From positions 1-46,556 of the forward strand of contig CAVIIZ010000008.1 in NCBI GenBank assembly GCA_963642995.1: a stretch of 46,556 bases of DNA, read 5' to 3'. Made by a program: the position numbers and the translations under genes. Under the pieces are notes generated by a model. It was given only the letters and a program-made list of their open reading frames with translations. It had not been told where the DNA came from and made no database searches. Position 1 is the stretch's first letter. Each line of letters opens with the position of its first letter. Shown here piece after piece: positions 28,555 to 35,853 of the stretch. Source of the stretch: CAVAWX01 sp963642995. Lineage in GTDB: Bacteria; Actinomycetota; Coriobacteriia; Coriobacteriales; QAMH01.

Positions 28555-28749
28555 GGTGTTGCAGACACGGTTGTCTGCGGAAAGACGTACACCTCAAATT
28601 CGAGTCAAGGGTACGTCTCGGCATTTGCCGTCAAGGGCGGAAAGTGCGTGCATGTTGGCAGCGAAGACGGCGGGCTTTTGGACCCGGCTTTCGGCATGGC
28701 AGTGAACTACCTGTTGAAACACGCCGTTTCAACCGAGGAGCTTGTATAA
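28555..28749 (+). pseudogene. Remnant of a YtcJ-like amidohydrolase N-terminus
   Basis: After a TGA at 28552 the frame reads ADTVVCGKTYTSNSSQ, then AFAVKGGKCVHVGSEDG. This resembles the first strand and AVKDGKIVAVGSD-type motif of YtcJ-family metal-dependent hydrolases. There is no start codon in front, and after VGSEDG the chain continues GLLDPAFGMAVNYLLKHAVS to a stop at 28749, far short of the roughly 500 residues expected. It is best read as gene debris joined by deletion. The stretch 28750-28903 before the next gene contains only its ribosome site. Confidence 0.5.
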
Positions 28750-28903
28750 GGAAAGTGTTTCGGAGGCCGGGAGGTATACACTGTCTGAGTCCGGGCGATT
28801 TTGCCGGCCGGGATGGCAAAGGAGGGCAACGAAGGAACGTGTCCAGTGCCGCCCTTTTGCCATATGGGATGTATTTTTTTGCCACTGCCAAAGGAGAACA
28901 GCC

Positions 28904-29662
28904 ATGACCATCGAGCAAACCGCGGGCCGCGACCAGCTTGGCGACTTCGCGCCCGACTTCGCGCACTTCAATGACGATGTGCTTTTCGGCGAGAACTGGA
29001 ACAACGGCGACATCGACCTCAAGACCCGCAGCCTTCTCACCGTGACGACCCTCATGGCGCAGGGCATCACCGACAGCTCGCTTGCGTACCACATCGCCAA
29101 TGCCAAGGCGCATGGCGTGACCCGCGAGGAGTTTGCGGCCGCCGTAACCCACGTGGCCTTCTACGCCGGCTGGCCCAAGGCGTGGGCTACCTTCAATTTG
29201 GCGAAAGAGGTGTACGCGGACGACGAGACAGGCGGCGCAGACGACGGTGCGCCCGAGTCCCACGGCGGCTTCTTCGGCCTGGGGCAGCCCAACGACGCCT
29301 ACGCGCAGTACTTTATCGGGCAAAGCTACTTGAACCAGCTGAGCCAACCCGACGACTACCTGCCCATATTCAACGTCACGTTCGAGCCGGGCTGCCGCAA
29401 CAACTGGCACATCCACCGTGCAAGCGCCGGTGGCGGCCAAGTCCTTGTCTGCGTCGACGGCGAAGGTTGGTACCAGGAAGAGGGAAAGCCCGCGCAGGCG
29501 CTCGGACCCGGCGACATCGTGGAGATCCCGGCAAACGTCAAGCACTGGCACGGCGCCAAGGCCGGTAGCTGGTTCAGCCATCTGGCCTTCGAGTGCCCCG
29601 GCGAAGACACCGGCAACGAGTGGTGCGAGCCCGTAGACGACGCGGCGTACGCGGCGCTCTGA
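28904..29662 (+). CDS. Carboxymuconolactone decarboxylase-like/cupin fusion protein
   Basis: This 252-residue protein has two domains. Residues about 1-110 form an alkylhydroperoxidase/decarboxylase-like helical domain (DLKTRSLLTVTTLMAQGITDS, AAVTHVAFYAGWPKAWATF) that lacks the CxxC of peroxidase members, so a decarboxylase-type or unknown activity is more likely. Residues about 150-240 form a cupin with likely metal ligands in NNWHIHRA and VKHWHGA. AAAGGAG at 28890 sets the start. Such fusions are common in anaerobes next to redox genes, and the substrate is unknown. It ends beside the left arm of a long inverted repeat. Confidence 0.85.
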   Translation: MTIEQTAGRDQLGDFAPDFAHFNDDVLFGENWNNGDIDLKTRSLLTVTTLMAQGITDSSLAYHIANAKAHGVTREEFAAAVTHVAFYAGWPKAWATFNLAKEVYADDETGGADDGAPESHGGFFGLGQPNDAYAQYFIGQSYLNQLSQPDDYLPIFNVTFEPGCRNNWHIHRASAGGGQVLVCVDGEGWYQEEGKPAQALGPGDIVEIPANVKHWHGAKAGSWFSHLAFECPGEDTGNEWCEPVDDAAYAAL

Positions 29663-29825
29663 AGGCGAGGGGCTCTTCAAGGGCGACCAGGCACCGGGGT
29701 AACGTCGGCGGTTTCTTCGGCAAGCGCGTGCCCACGGCCGCCACGCCCTCGCGCGAGAGCACGTCGAGGAAATAATCGGCAAGACACGCGCGGGCGGCGT
29801 CGGTGCTGGTACTATTCGTGTCCAT
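29663..29825 (-). pseudogene. Truncated N-terminus of an unidentified gene reading out of the left inverted-repeat arm
   Basis: On the reverse strand an ATG at 29825, preceded by AAAGGAGG, starts MDTNSTSTDAARACLADYFL, followed by DVLSREGVAAVGTRLPKKPP. The frame then runs antisense into the decarboxylase/cupin gene, so the true gene is lost after roughly 45-50 codons. The same start (MDTNTTSTDAARA) is present in the right arm and is cut after 13 codons. The family is not recognised. Confidence 0.5.
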
Positions 29826-29926
29826 GGGGTTGCCCTCCTTTGCTCGTTTGGTCGCGAAAGAGGATAGGGTAACCCCTTCTTCTTTATCTTGCTACGGGAT
29901 AGGCCCCCCAAAAACTTAACGCCGTG
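29788..29926. repeat. Left arm of 138-bp inverted repeat around an ATPase
   Basis: The reverse complement of these 139 bases matches 31522-31659 with two substitutions and one inserted G. Each arm holds a promoter-like region with GGGTTACCC, an AAAGGAGG ribosome site and an ATG, all directed outward. The 1595 bp between the arms contain a complete ATPase gene. The stretch 29927-30170 inside the arm holds no supported gene. Confidence 0.95.
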
Positions 29927-30170
29927 GCGCAGGCGGGCGCCGGACCAAGTTGCGCCGCAGGGGCGCCAAGATGCATGAAGCGTTCGCCGAGGGGCGCTTC
30001 TTTGAAATTCTGCAACGCTGCATCCGACCCATCTTTTTCGATATCGGGGCGCCCGCGCAGGTGTGTCTCGGCTGCCAGATTGCGGTCGAAGACGCCTGTC
30101 TCTAAACGTATGTCCGCATTATGGCGAAGGATTTCATTTTCCAAGTGCGGTGAGGTTGTGGAGATGGCGC

Positions 30171-30218
30171 TATAATCTAATTCTCAATTCACGTCCTTGG
30201 ACGCATTTCGATAATTAG
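30171..30218 (+). promoter_or_regulatory. -10 element and nested dyad upstream of ATPase
   Basis: TATAAT at 30171-30176 is followed by two concentric palindromes centred at 30197.5: CTAATT (30177-30182) with AATTAG (30213-30218), and CGTCC-TT-GGACG (30192-30203). The gene starts at 30234. No convincing -35 was found. Confidence 0.5.
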
Positions 30219-30233
30219 GACTGGCAGGCAACC

Positions 30234-31487
30234 ATGGAAATCAAGCGCGACAAGTACCTCGACGCCCTCATCGAGCGCAAGCACAATGGACTCGTCAAGG
30301 TCGTGACGGGGATCCGCAGGTGTGGCAAGTCGTACCTCGTGTTCAACCTCTTCCGTAAACACCTCCGCGAGGCCGGGGTGCCCGACGACCACGTCATAAC
30401 CGCCCAGCTCGACCTGCGCAGCGCAAGGAGCCTGAGGGACCCGGACGCAATGCTTGACTACGTGAACGCGCACATCGCGGACTCGAACATGCACTACGTG
30501 CTCCTCGACGAGGTTCAGCTGCTGCCGGATTTCGTCGAGGTCCTCAATGAGCTGCTCGCCAACCCAGCCGTCGACGTCTACGTCACGGGGTCGAATTCGA
30601 GGTTCCTGTCAAAGGACGTGATCACCGAATTTCGCGGCCGCGGCGACGAGGTGCACGTCTTCCCGCTCACCTTCGCCGAATTCATGCAGGCCAGAAACGA
30701 CGGCGAGCTACACGCCTGGGCCGACTACGTCGAGTACGGCGGCTTGCCTCTGGTGGCGACCATGCGCACGGAGGAGCAAAAGGTGGCCTATCTCGCGAAC
30801 CTCTTCGAGGAGACCTACATCAGAGACATCGTGGAGCGCAACGGCCTGCGCAAGACCCAGGAGCTGGAAGACCTCGTGGACGTGCTGGCGTCGGCAACCG
30901 GGTCGCTGACCAACGCCGCGAAGATACAAGCGACGTTTAGAAGCGCCCTGCACTCGCGCATAAGCACCACCACCATAAGGTCCTACATCGACTGCCTAGA
31001 AGACGCCTTTCTGGTGAGCGAGGCGAAGCGCTACGACATCAAGGGTAGGAAATACATCGGCGCGCCTATGAAGTACTACTTCGAGGACGTGGGGCTGCGC
31101 AACGCCCGCCTCAACTTCAGGCAGGTCGAGGAGACCCATCTGATGGAAAACGTCGTCTACAACGAGCTGCGCACCCGCGGCCTCTCGGTCGACGTCGGAA
31201 TCGTTTCCAAACGCTACATCGACAAGGCTGGCAAAAAGGCGACGAGCACGCTCGAAGTCGACTTCGTCGCCAACCGCGGGTCCAAGCGCTACTACATCCA
31301 GTCCGCCTATGCGCTGCCCGACGCGGCCAAGCGCGAGCAGGAGTCCGCATCGCTCAAGCGCATCGCAGACAGCTTCAAGAAGATCATCGTCGTAAAGGAC
31401 ACGGTGAACACCACGCGCGACGAGAACGGCATCGTCACCATGAGCTTGTTCGACTTTTTGCTGGACCCGGATAGCTTGGATAGGTAA
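30234..31487 (+). CDS. AAA ATPase with DUF4143-type C-terminus
   Basis: This 417-residue protein opens MEIKRDKYLDALIERKHNG, then the P-loop VVTGIRRCGKSYLVF, Walker B MHYVLLDEVQLLPDF, sensor VYVTGSNSRFL and the FPLTFAEFMQ block of this family. A winged-helix region (LTNAAKIQATFRSALHSRISTTT) precedes SYIDCLEDAFLVSEAKRYDIKGRKY, a typical DUF4143 entry. The nuclease-like strand is STLEVDFVANRGSKRYYIQSAYAL, where Q-S replaces the E-x-K seen in the broken copy at 175. This suggests a catalytically altered PD-(D/E)XK fold. The gene lies inside the long inverted repeat. Confidence 0.87.
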   Translation: MEIKRDKYLDALIERKHNGLVKVVTGIRRCGKSYLVFNLFRKHLREAGVPDDHVITAQLDLRSARSLRDPDAMLDYVNAHIADSNMHYVLLDEVQLLPDFVEVLNELLANPAVDVYVTGSNSRFLSKDVITEFRGRGDEVHVFPLTFAEFMQARNDGELHAWADYVEYGGLPLVATMRTEEQKVAYLANLFEETYIRDIVERNGLRKTQELEDLVDVLASATGSLTNAAKIQATFRSALHSRISTTTIRSYIDCLEDAFLVSEAKRYDIKGRKYIGAPMKYYFEDVGLRNARLNFRQVEETHLMENVVYNELRTRGLSVDVGIVSKRYIDKAGKKATSTLEVDFVANRGSKRYYIQSAYALPDAAKREQESASLKRIADSFKKIIVVKDTVNTTRDENGIVTMSLFDFLLDPDSLDR

Positions 31488-31521
31488 CGACGCTAGATCA
31501 CAAGGTTGCAAAAGTTCCCCG

Positions 31522-31659
31522 CACGGCGTTAAGTTTTTGGGGGTCTATCCCGTAGCAAGATAAAGAAGAAGGGGTTACCCTATCCTCTTTCGCGACCAAA
31601 CGAGCAAAGGAGGGCAACCCCATGGACACGAATACTACCAGCACCGACGCCGCCCGCGC
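31522..31659. repeat. Right arm of 138-bp inverted repeat
   Basis: This is the partner of 29788-29926. Its outward start codon at 31622 yields only MDTNTTSTDAARA before the homology ends at 31659. The very next base is the last base of the stop codon of the reverse-strand ATPase gene. Confidence 0.95.
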
Positions 31660-33042
31660 CTATTCAAACATCTGTTTCAGGTCGATGAAGACGGTGTTCT
31701 CGCTCTTTGCGGCCGTAAAGCCGGAGCGCGAGAAGAAACCGTAGCGATGGCACTTGAGCCCCGTCGCCTCGACTTGCGAGATTTCCTCGTCCACCATTTT
31801 CTGCGTGACGGGCGCCTTGCGAAATTTCGCCTCATAGAACACGTAGCCCTTGGGGTCTTTCGTTACCACGTCGAACTCGCCGCTCGCCTTGTTCGCAGGG
31901 TCGTCGTACCAGTATTTGCCGATGGCGTCGAAGGCGGGCTCGATGCTGCCCGCACGGTTTTGCCGCACGAGGTACTGACGGCAGATCTCCTCGAACATGT
32001 GGGGGACATAGTTCTCCTCGAAGTCCTTCGAGACGTAGCGATCGTAGAAAATCTCGGGATCAAGCAGCCGCCGCGCCGATGCGTTTCGAAAGACGTAACG
32101 GTAGTAGAAGAGAGAGAGCGGGTCGATTACGAAATAGCCGGATTTGCGCTTGTTGGCGGGATCGTTGATGGGCGCGCGTTTTTGCACGAGTTCAAGCGAG
32201 ATGAGCTTGTCCAAGACGTCGGACATAGCGGGGCCGCTGGATACATGGGACTGCGCCAGCACGTCTTTCCAGCGCGAATAGCCCTGTGCGAGAGCCCCGA
32301 AGACCTCGTTGGCATTGGTCATCTTCGATATCTCGGCACCAAGGTAAGAGGGGATCTCGTTCTCGAGTCGAGCCCCCGGCTCTGTCATGAGCTCGACGAC
32401 GTTCTCGCGCACGCTCGAGGTCTGGTCGATAAGTCGGTTGTAGTAGGGGATGCCCCCAAAGACACTGTAGAGCCGCACTTTGTCCTCAGGCGAAAATCCG
32501 GGATAGAACTTTGCGGCATCGTAGTAGTCCATGGGCTTGAGCTCGAGCGCAAGATCAATGCGCCCATAGAGGGGGCTCTCGTGCTCGACGAGCGATTTCA
32601 TGATCTCGACGTAAGAGCCGCACAAAACGATACTCAGGCCGGAGTTCCCGCGGTGGGCATCGATTGAAGTCTGCATGATGCTGTCGAGGCCTTTTACGGC
32701 GTCCCTCAAGTAAGGATATTCGTCAAGAACGAGGGTGATGCGCCTGTCCTTTGCCTGGGAGAACAGGAACTCGACAAGCTCGCGAGTGCTCGAGAAGGCG
32801 AGTGGGGGAAAGCCGAGCGTCTCGGCGGCAAGGGCCGAGAGGCTTGCGAGATTGTCCTCCTCGGAGGTTTGGCGGCATTCATGGTAAATTGCCGCGCCGC
32901 TCGGGATGTCGGTAATCGCCTGCTTGATGAGCTCGCTTTTTCCCACGCGACGCCTTCCGTAGACGAGGATGTTGCGCTGGTCGGACGCGTTGAGCTCTTT
33001 TTTGATTTTGGCGAGCTCGCGCTCTCTGCCGATGAACTCCAT
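31660..33042 (-). CDS. AAA ATPase with DUF234-type PD-(D/E)XK C-terminus
   Basis: This 460-residue protein starts MEFIGRERELAKIKKELNAS. Walker A is VYGRRRVGKSELIK, Walker B ITLVLDEYPYLRDAV and the sensor LSIVLCGSYVEI, followed by SPLYGRIDLALELKPMDYYDAAKF. A winged helix precedes GYFVIDPLSLFYYRYVF. The C-terminus has GEFDVVTKDPKGYVFYEAKF, matching D...ExK of the nuclease fold. The frame extends to 33117, but GGAAGGA just before 33042 sets the start. Its stop codon abuts the inverted-repeat arm exactly. It belongs to the same class as the gene at 26958 but is clearly divergent. Confidence 0.86.
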   Translation of the reverse strand: MEFIGRERELAKIKKELNASDQRNILVYGRRRVGKSELIKQAITDIPSGAAIYHECRQTSEEDNLASLSALAAETLGFPPLAFSSTRELVEFLFSQAKDRRITLVLDEYPYLRDAVKGLDSIMQTSIDAHRGNSGLSIVLCGSYVEIMKSLVEHESPLYGRIDLALELKPMDYYDAAKFYPGFSPEDKVRLYSVFGGIPYYNRLIDQTSSVRENVVELMTEPGARLENEIPSYLGAEISKMTNANEVFGALAQGYSRWKDVLAQSHVSSGPAMSDVLDKLISLELVQKRAPINDPANKRKSGYFVIDPLSLFYYRYVFRNASARRLLDPEIFYDRYVSKDFEENYVPHMFEEICRQYLVRQNRAGSIEPAFDAIGKYWYDDPANKASGEFDVVTKDPKGYVFYEAKFRKAPVTQKMVDEEISQVEATGLKCHRYGFFSRSGFTAAKSENTVFIDLKQMFE

Positions 33043-33080
33043 TAACTCGGTTCCTTCCGACTCGGTTTTGTCCGAGTTAA
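33042..33080. promoter_or_regulatory. 39-bp dyad with 15-bp-spaced repeats before ATPase
   Basis: TTAACTCGG (33042-33050) and CCGAGTTAA (33072-33080) are perfect inverted arms. A direct copy of ACTCGGTT lies 15 bp inside the first (33045 and 33060). The ribosome site of the reverse-strand ATPase is inside the dyad, so a bound protein could block expression. From 33118 to 33354 no gene is supported. Confidence 0.6.
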
Positions 33081-33354
33081 GTATAGCGCGAGAATTGCTT
33101 GCTTTTTGACTCAACACAAACTGCCATCTGTGTTGTTCAGCCCGTCTCCCATCATCGGGACAATGAACCCGTCAGCCGAAAGGCGTCGTTGCGCAAACAT
33201 TCGCATTGCAGACTCCACGTCAGGCCATAGGTTGCTCCAGACTCGGGCACGCGCCGGCGCCGGTAGTTTCGGGCGCACATGCGTCTGCGCGGGCGCCCAG
33301 GCGGTTGCCGGTTTGGCCGCCGACCTTCGATGCAGCGGCTTTGCGCGGCGTTTT

Positions 33355-34632
33355 TCACACCTGCCGGTGCAAGAGGAAATCGACGATGTTCACGATCTCG
33401 ATGCCGTCGACATCTGCGGGATAATCGCCGTTCGCGACCACCACGATCTTGCGATACTCGTCGCCGATGCGCCTGAGCGGCGCAAGCTCGCGTCGCATGG
33501 CCTCTTCGTCGCGCATGTTCTCCGTGACTTGCACGTACATCTTGCGTCGCGGCTTTGTGACCACGAAATCGACCTCTCCGCCGCGCAAGTGCCCGACCAG
33601 CACATCGTAATCATCGAACACAAGCTGGTTGTACACCAAATTCTCGAGCACGCCTCCGCTGTCGTTGTTGCGGTAGCTGTCCAAGTAGCTGCGCAGACCC
33701 GTGTCCGCGATATAGTACTTGCCGCCCGTCTTCAACAGCTCGCGCCCTTTTATGTCGTAGCGTGGCACGCGCCGGAACAGGTAGGCCTCCACCAACGTCG
33801 ATATGTAGAACTCGGCGGTTGCCCTGTTCGTCGATTGCCCGTCTGCCTTCAAGGTGGCGGATATCTTGTTTGCAGACGTCTTGTTGCCGATGTTGCCGGC
33901 CAGGAACGCGCAGATGCGTTCGAGCACGCTTTGGTTGCTCACCGCCCGCAGTCCGCTGCGCTGCGCCCGCATCATGATGTCGCGCACGACTATCGTCCGG
34001 TAGATGCTGCGCAGGTATTCGCGGTGCGTTGTCTCGTCGGGCTCCTGGAGGGCCAGATAGGGAAAACCGCCGAACATGCGGTACTGTTCGAACAGGCTGG
34101 AGAGGGTGGCAAACGACCCGTTTGCGAACAGGGCTATGTCGGACCCCGACTTGCCGGCGGGCTGCCATGTCGCTCCTCGGAAATCGAGGTATTCGGCGAA
34201 GGTGAGCGGCTGCATGGATATCTCGACGTAGCGGCCGGAAATGAGGGTTGTCAGCTCGCTGGAGAGCAAAAACGCATTTGAACCGGTTGCGTAGATGTCG
34301 CAATCGACGTCCACGCGCAATGCGTTCACGGCCTTTTCCCAGCCCTCGACGTTTTGCAGCTCGTCGAAAAACAGGTAGGTATGAGGCTGGCCTGCAATCC
34401 GGTTCACGACAAGGTCGTATAGCGCGCGGTAGTCGCTGACGCCCGCAAGCTCCATCGATTCCATTTTGAATGTGAGCAGGCGGTTTTCGGGAACGCCTTG
34501 CTGTGCGAGATGTTCGCGCATCATGTCGAGCAAGGTGGACTTCCCGCAGCGGCGGATGCCGGTGACCACTTTCACCAGATCGGTGTCTTGGAAGGCTATG
34601 AGCTTGTCCAGGTATTTCTGCCGGATGATCAT
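33355..34632 (-). CDS. AAA ATPase with DUF4143-type C-terminus
   Basis: This 425-residue protein begins MIIRQKYLDKLIAFQDTDL, with P-loop VVTGIRRCGKSTLLDMM, Walker B HTYLFFDELQNVEGW, sensor IYATGSNAFLLSSEL and MQPLTFAEYLDF. The winged-helix part (NKTSANKISATLKADGQSTN) leads into STLVEAYLFRRVPRYDIKGRELLKT. The C-terminus GGEVDFVVTKPRRKMYVQVTENM has Q-V-T in place of E-x-K, like the gene at 30234. It is in a single-gene unit behind a strong palindrome. Confidence 0.87.
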   Translation of the reverse strand: MIIRQKYLDKLIAFQDTDLVKVVTGIRRCGKSTLLDMMREHLAQQGVPENRLLTFKMESMELAGVSDYRALYDLVVNRIAGQPHTYLFFDELQNVEGWEKAVNALRVDVDCDIYATGSNAFLLSSELTTLISGRYVEISMQPLTFAEYLDFRGATWQPAGKSGSDIALFANGSFATLSSLFEQYRMFGGFPYLALQEPDETTHREYLRSIYRTIVVRDIMMRAQRSGLRAVSNQSVLERICAFLAGNIGNKTSANKISATLKADGQSTNRATAEFYISTLVEAYLFRRVPRYDIKGRELLKTGGKYYIADTGLRSYLDSYRNNDSGGVLENLVYNQLVFDDYDVLVGHLRGGEVDFVVTKPRRKMYVQVTENMRDEEAMRRELAPLRRIGDEYRKIVVVANGDYPADVDGIEIVNIVDFLLHRQV

Positions 34633-34666
34633 ATGAGCCGCCTTCCTCGCGGATACCGGCTCTCAC

Positions 34667-34705
34667 GATAGTCAAAATTTGCATCTTGTGCAAGTTTTGA
34701 CTATC
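34667..34705. promoter_or_regulatory. 17-bp-arm palindrome upstream of ATPase
   Basis: GATAGTCAAAATTTGCA (34667-34683) and TGCAAGTTTTGACTATC (34689-34705) pair at 16 of 17 positions around a 5-base centre. The ATPase start is 34 bp away on the reverse strand. TTGACT within the arm could be a -35 box in either direction. Confidence 0.6.
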
Positions 34706-34730
34706 ACATAGCCTTGGTTACTGTGCTGCT

Positions 34731-34755
34731 AAAGTTTTCGCAGACACGGAAGTCT
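34731..34755. repeat. 25-bp dispersed repeat, copy 2
   Basis: This copy matches 26501-26525 at 23 of 25 bases, in the same orientation. It lies just outside the last ATPase of the island and before the SpoU methyltransferase gene. Confidence 0.75.
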
Positions 34756-34866
34756 TGTCGTGGTGGCGGGGCGGGGGGCTCTTGCCCATACCCGCGACGA
34801 CGGGGTGATGGTGGTTCCCGCCGCGCTGCTCGGGGCATGAGCGCGGGGCATGAGAGGAGGGCGTGC

Positions 34867-35697
34867 ATGAACCTCGTCGAGATAGAGAGCCTGGACGCGC
34901 CGGGCGTCGAGGTGTACGCGCATCTGACCGAGCGCCAGCTGCGCAGCAAGCTCGAACCGGAGAAGGGGCTGCTTGTCGCCGAGTCGCCCAAGGTCATATC
35001 CCGCGCGCTCGACGCCGGCCTCTCCTGCGTGTCCATGCTCGTGGGGCGCAGGCTCGTCGCCTCGTGCGCCGATTTGGCGGGGCGCTGCGGCGAGGTGCCG
35101 GTCTACACGGGCGACGAGGCGCTGCTCTCGCAGCTGACGGGCTTCAACTTGACGCGCGGCGTGCTGGCCGCCTTCCGCCGTCCGGCGCTGCCCGCCGTCG
35201 AGGAGGTGCTGTCGGGCGCCCGCCGCGTCGCCGTGCTCGAAAACCTCGTGGACCACACGAACGTGGGTGCGGCTTTCCGCAGCGCGGCGGCCCTCGGGGC
35301 AGACGGCGTGCTCGTCACCCCGAGCTGCTGCGACCCCTTCTACCGCCGCAGCGTGCGCGTGAGCATGGGCGCCGTCTTCCAGCTGCCGTGGTGCCGCATC
35401 GGACGCGACGCGCGCGACTGGCCGCGCCCGGGCGTCGAGCGCATACGCGCCTGCGGTTTTGCCACGGCGGCATTTGCCCTGCAAGACGACAGCGTGGGCC
35501 TCGACGATGCGGCCTTGAACGCCGAGGAGCGCCTCGCCTTGGTGTTCGGCACGGAAGGCGACGGGCTGGCGCCGTCCACGATCGCGGCCTGCGACTACGC
35601 GGTGAAGATCCCCATGGAGCACGGCGTCGACTCCCTGAACGTCGCGGCGGCAAGCGCCGTGGCCTTCTGGCAGCTGTGCCGCGGCGGGCGCAGCTGA
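34867..35697 (+). CDS. SpoU/TrmH-family rRNA or tRNA 2'-O-methyltransferase
   Basis: This 276-residue enzyme has the SPOUT knot motifs NLVDHTNVGAAFRSAAALGADG (motif 1), LALVFGTEGDGL (motif 2) and IPMEHGVDSLNVAAASAVAFW (motif 3). A substrate-binding N-terminal part contains LLVAESPKVISRAL. It methylates ribose in structured RNA using SAM; the specific nucleotide cannot be inferred. GAGAGGAGG precedes the ATG at 34867. It is a typical stand-alone housekeeping gene. Confidence 0.93.
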   Translation: MNLVEIESLDAPGVEVYAHLTERQLRSKLEPEKGLLVAESPKVISRALDAGLSCVSMLVGRRLVASCADLAGRCGEVPVYTGDEALLSQLTGFNLTRGVLAAFRRPALPAVEEVLSGARRVAVLENLVDHTNVGAAFRSAAALGADGVLVTPSCCDPFYRRSVRVSMGAVFQLPWCRIGRDARDWPRPGVERIRACGFATAAFALQDDSVGLDDAALNAEERLALVFGTEGDGLAPSTIAACDYAVKIPMEHGVDSLNVAAASAVAFWQLCRGGRS

Positions 35698-35778
35698 GGC
35701 GTTTTCCGGCCTTCGTCTGCGGGTTGCCGTTTATCGAAAAAATTTGTGTGGATTTTATGGGTGCAAAGGCGCATAATC

Positions 35779-35846
35779 CCCCCATCGGTTTTGCATGGGG
35801 GAGGCCCGTTTTGGAAAACGGCGCTTCCCCCACGGGGAAGGGAGTG
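35779..35846 (+). promoter_or_regulatory. Leader with mutually exclusive stems before the DUF5692 gene
   Basis: Stem A pairs CCCCCAT (35779-35785) with ATGGGGG (35795-35801). Stem B pairs GGGGGA (35797-35802) with TCCCCC (35826-35831), enclosing a perfect CCGTTTT-GG-AAAACGG hairpin. Stem C pairs CTTCCCC (35824-35830) with GGGGAAG (35834-35840) and covers part of the ribosome site. A excludes B, and B excludes C, so the leader can toggle between an open and a closed ribosome site. A CATAAT at 35772-35777 could be a -10; if so, stem A would lie largely upstream of the transcript. Confidence 0.5.
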
Positions 35847-35853
35847 ATGTGTC

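Noticed and set aside
29884..30144. 86-codon reverse frame inside the inverted repeat beginning MENEILRHNADIRLETG
   Set aside because: No ribosome site or recognised family, and its end is formed by the repeat arm itself.
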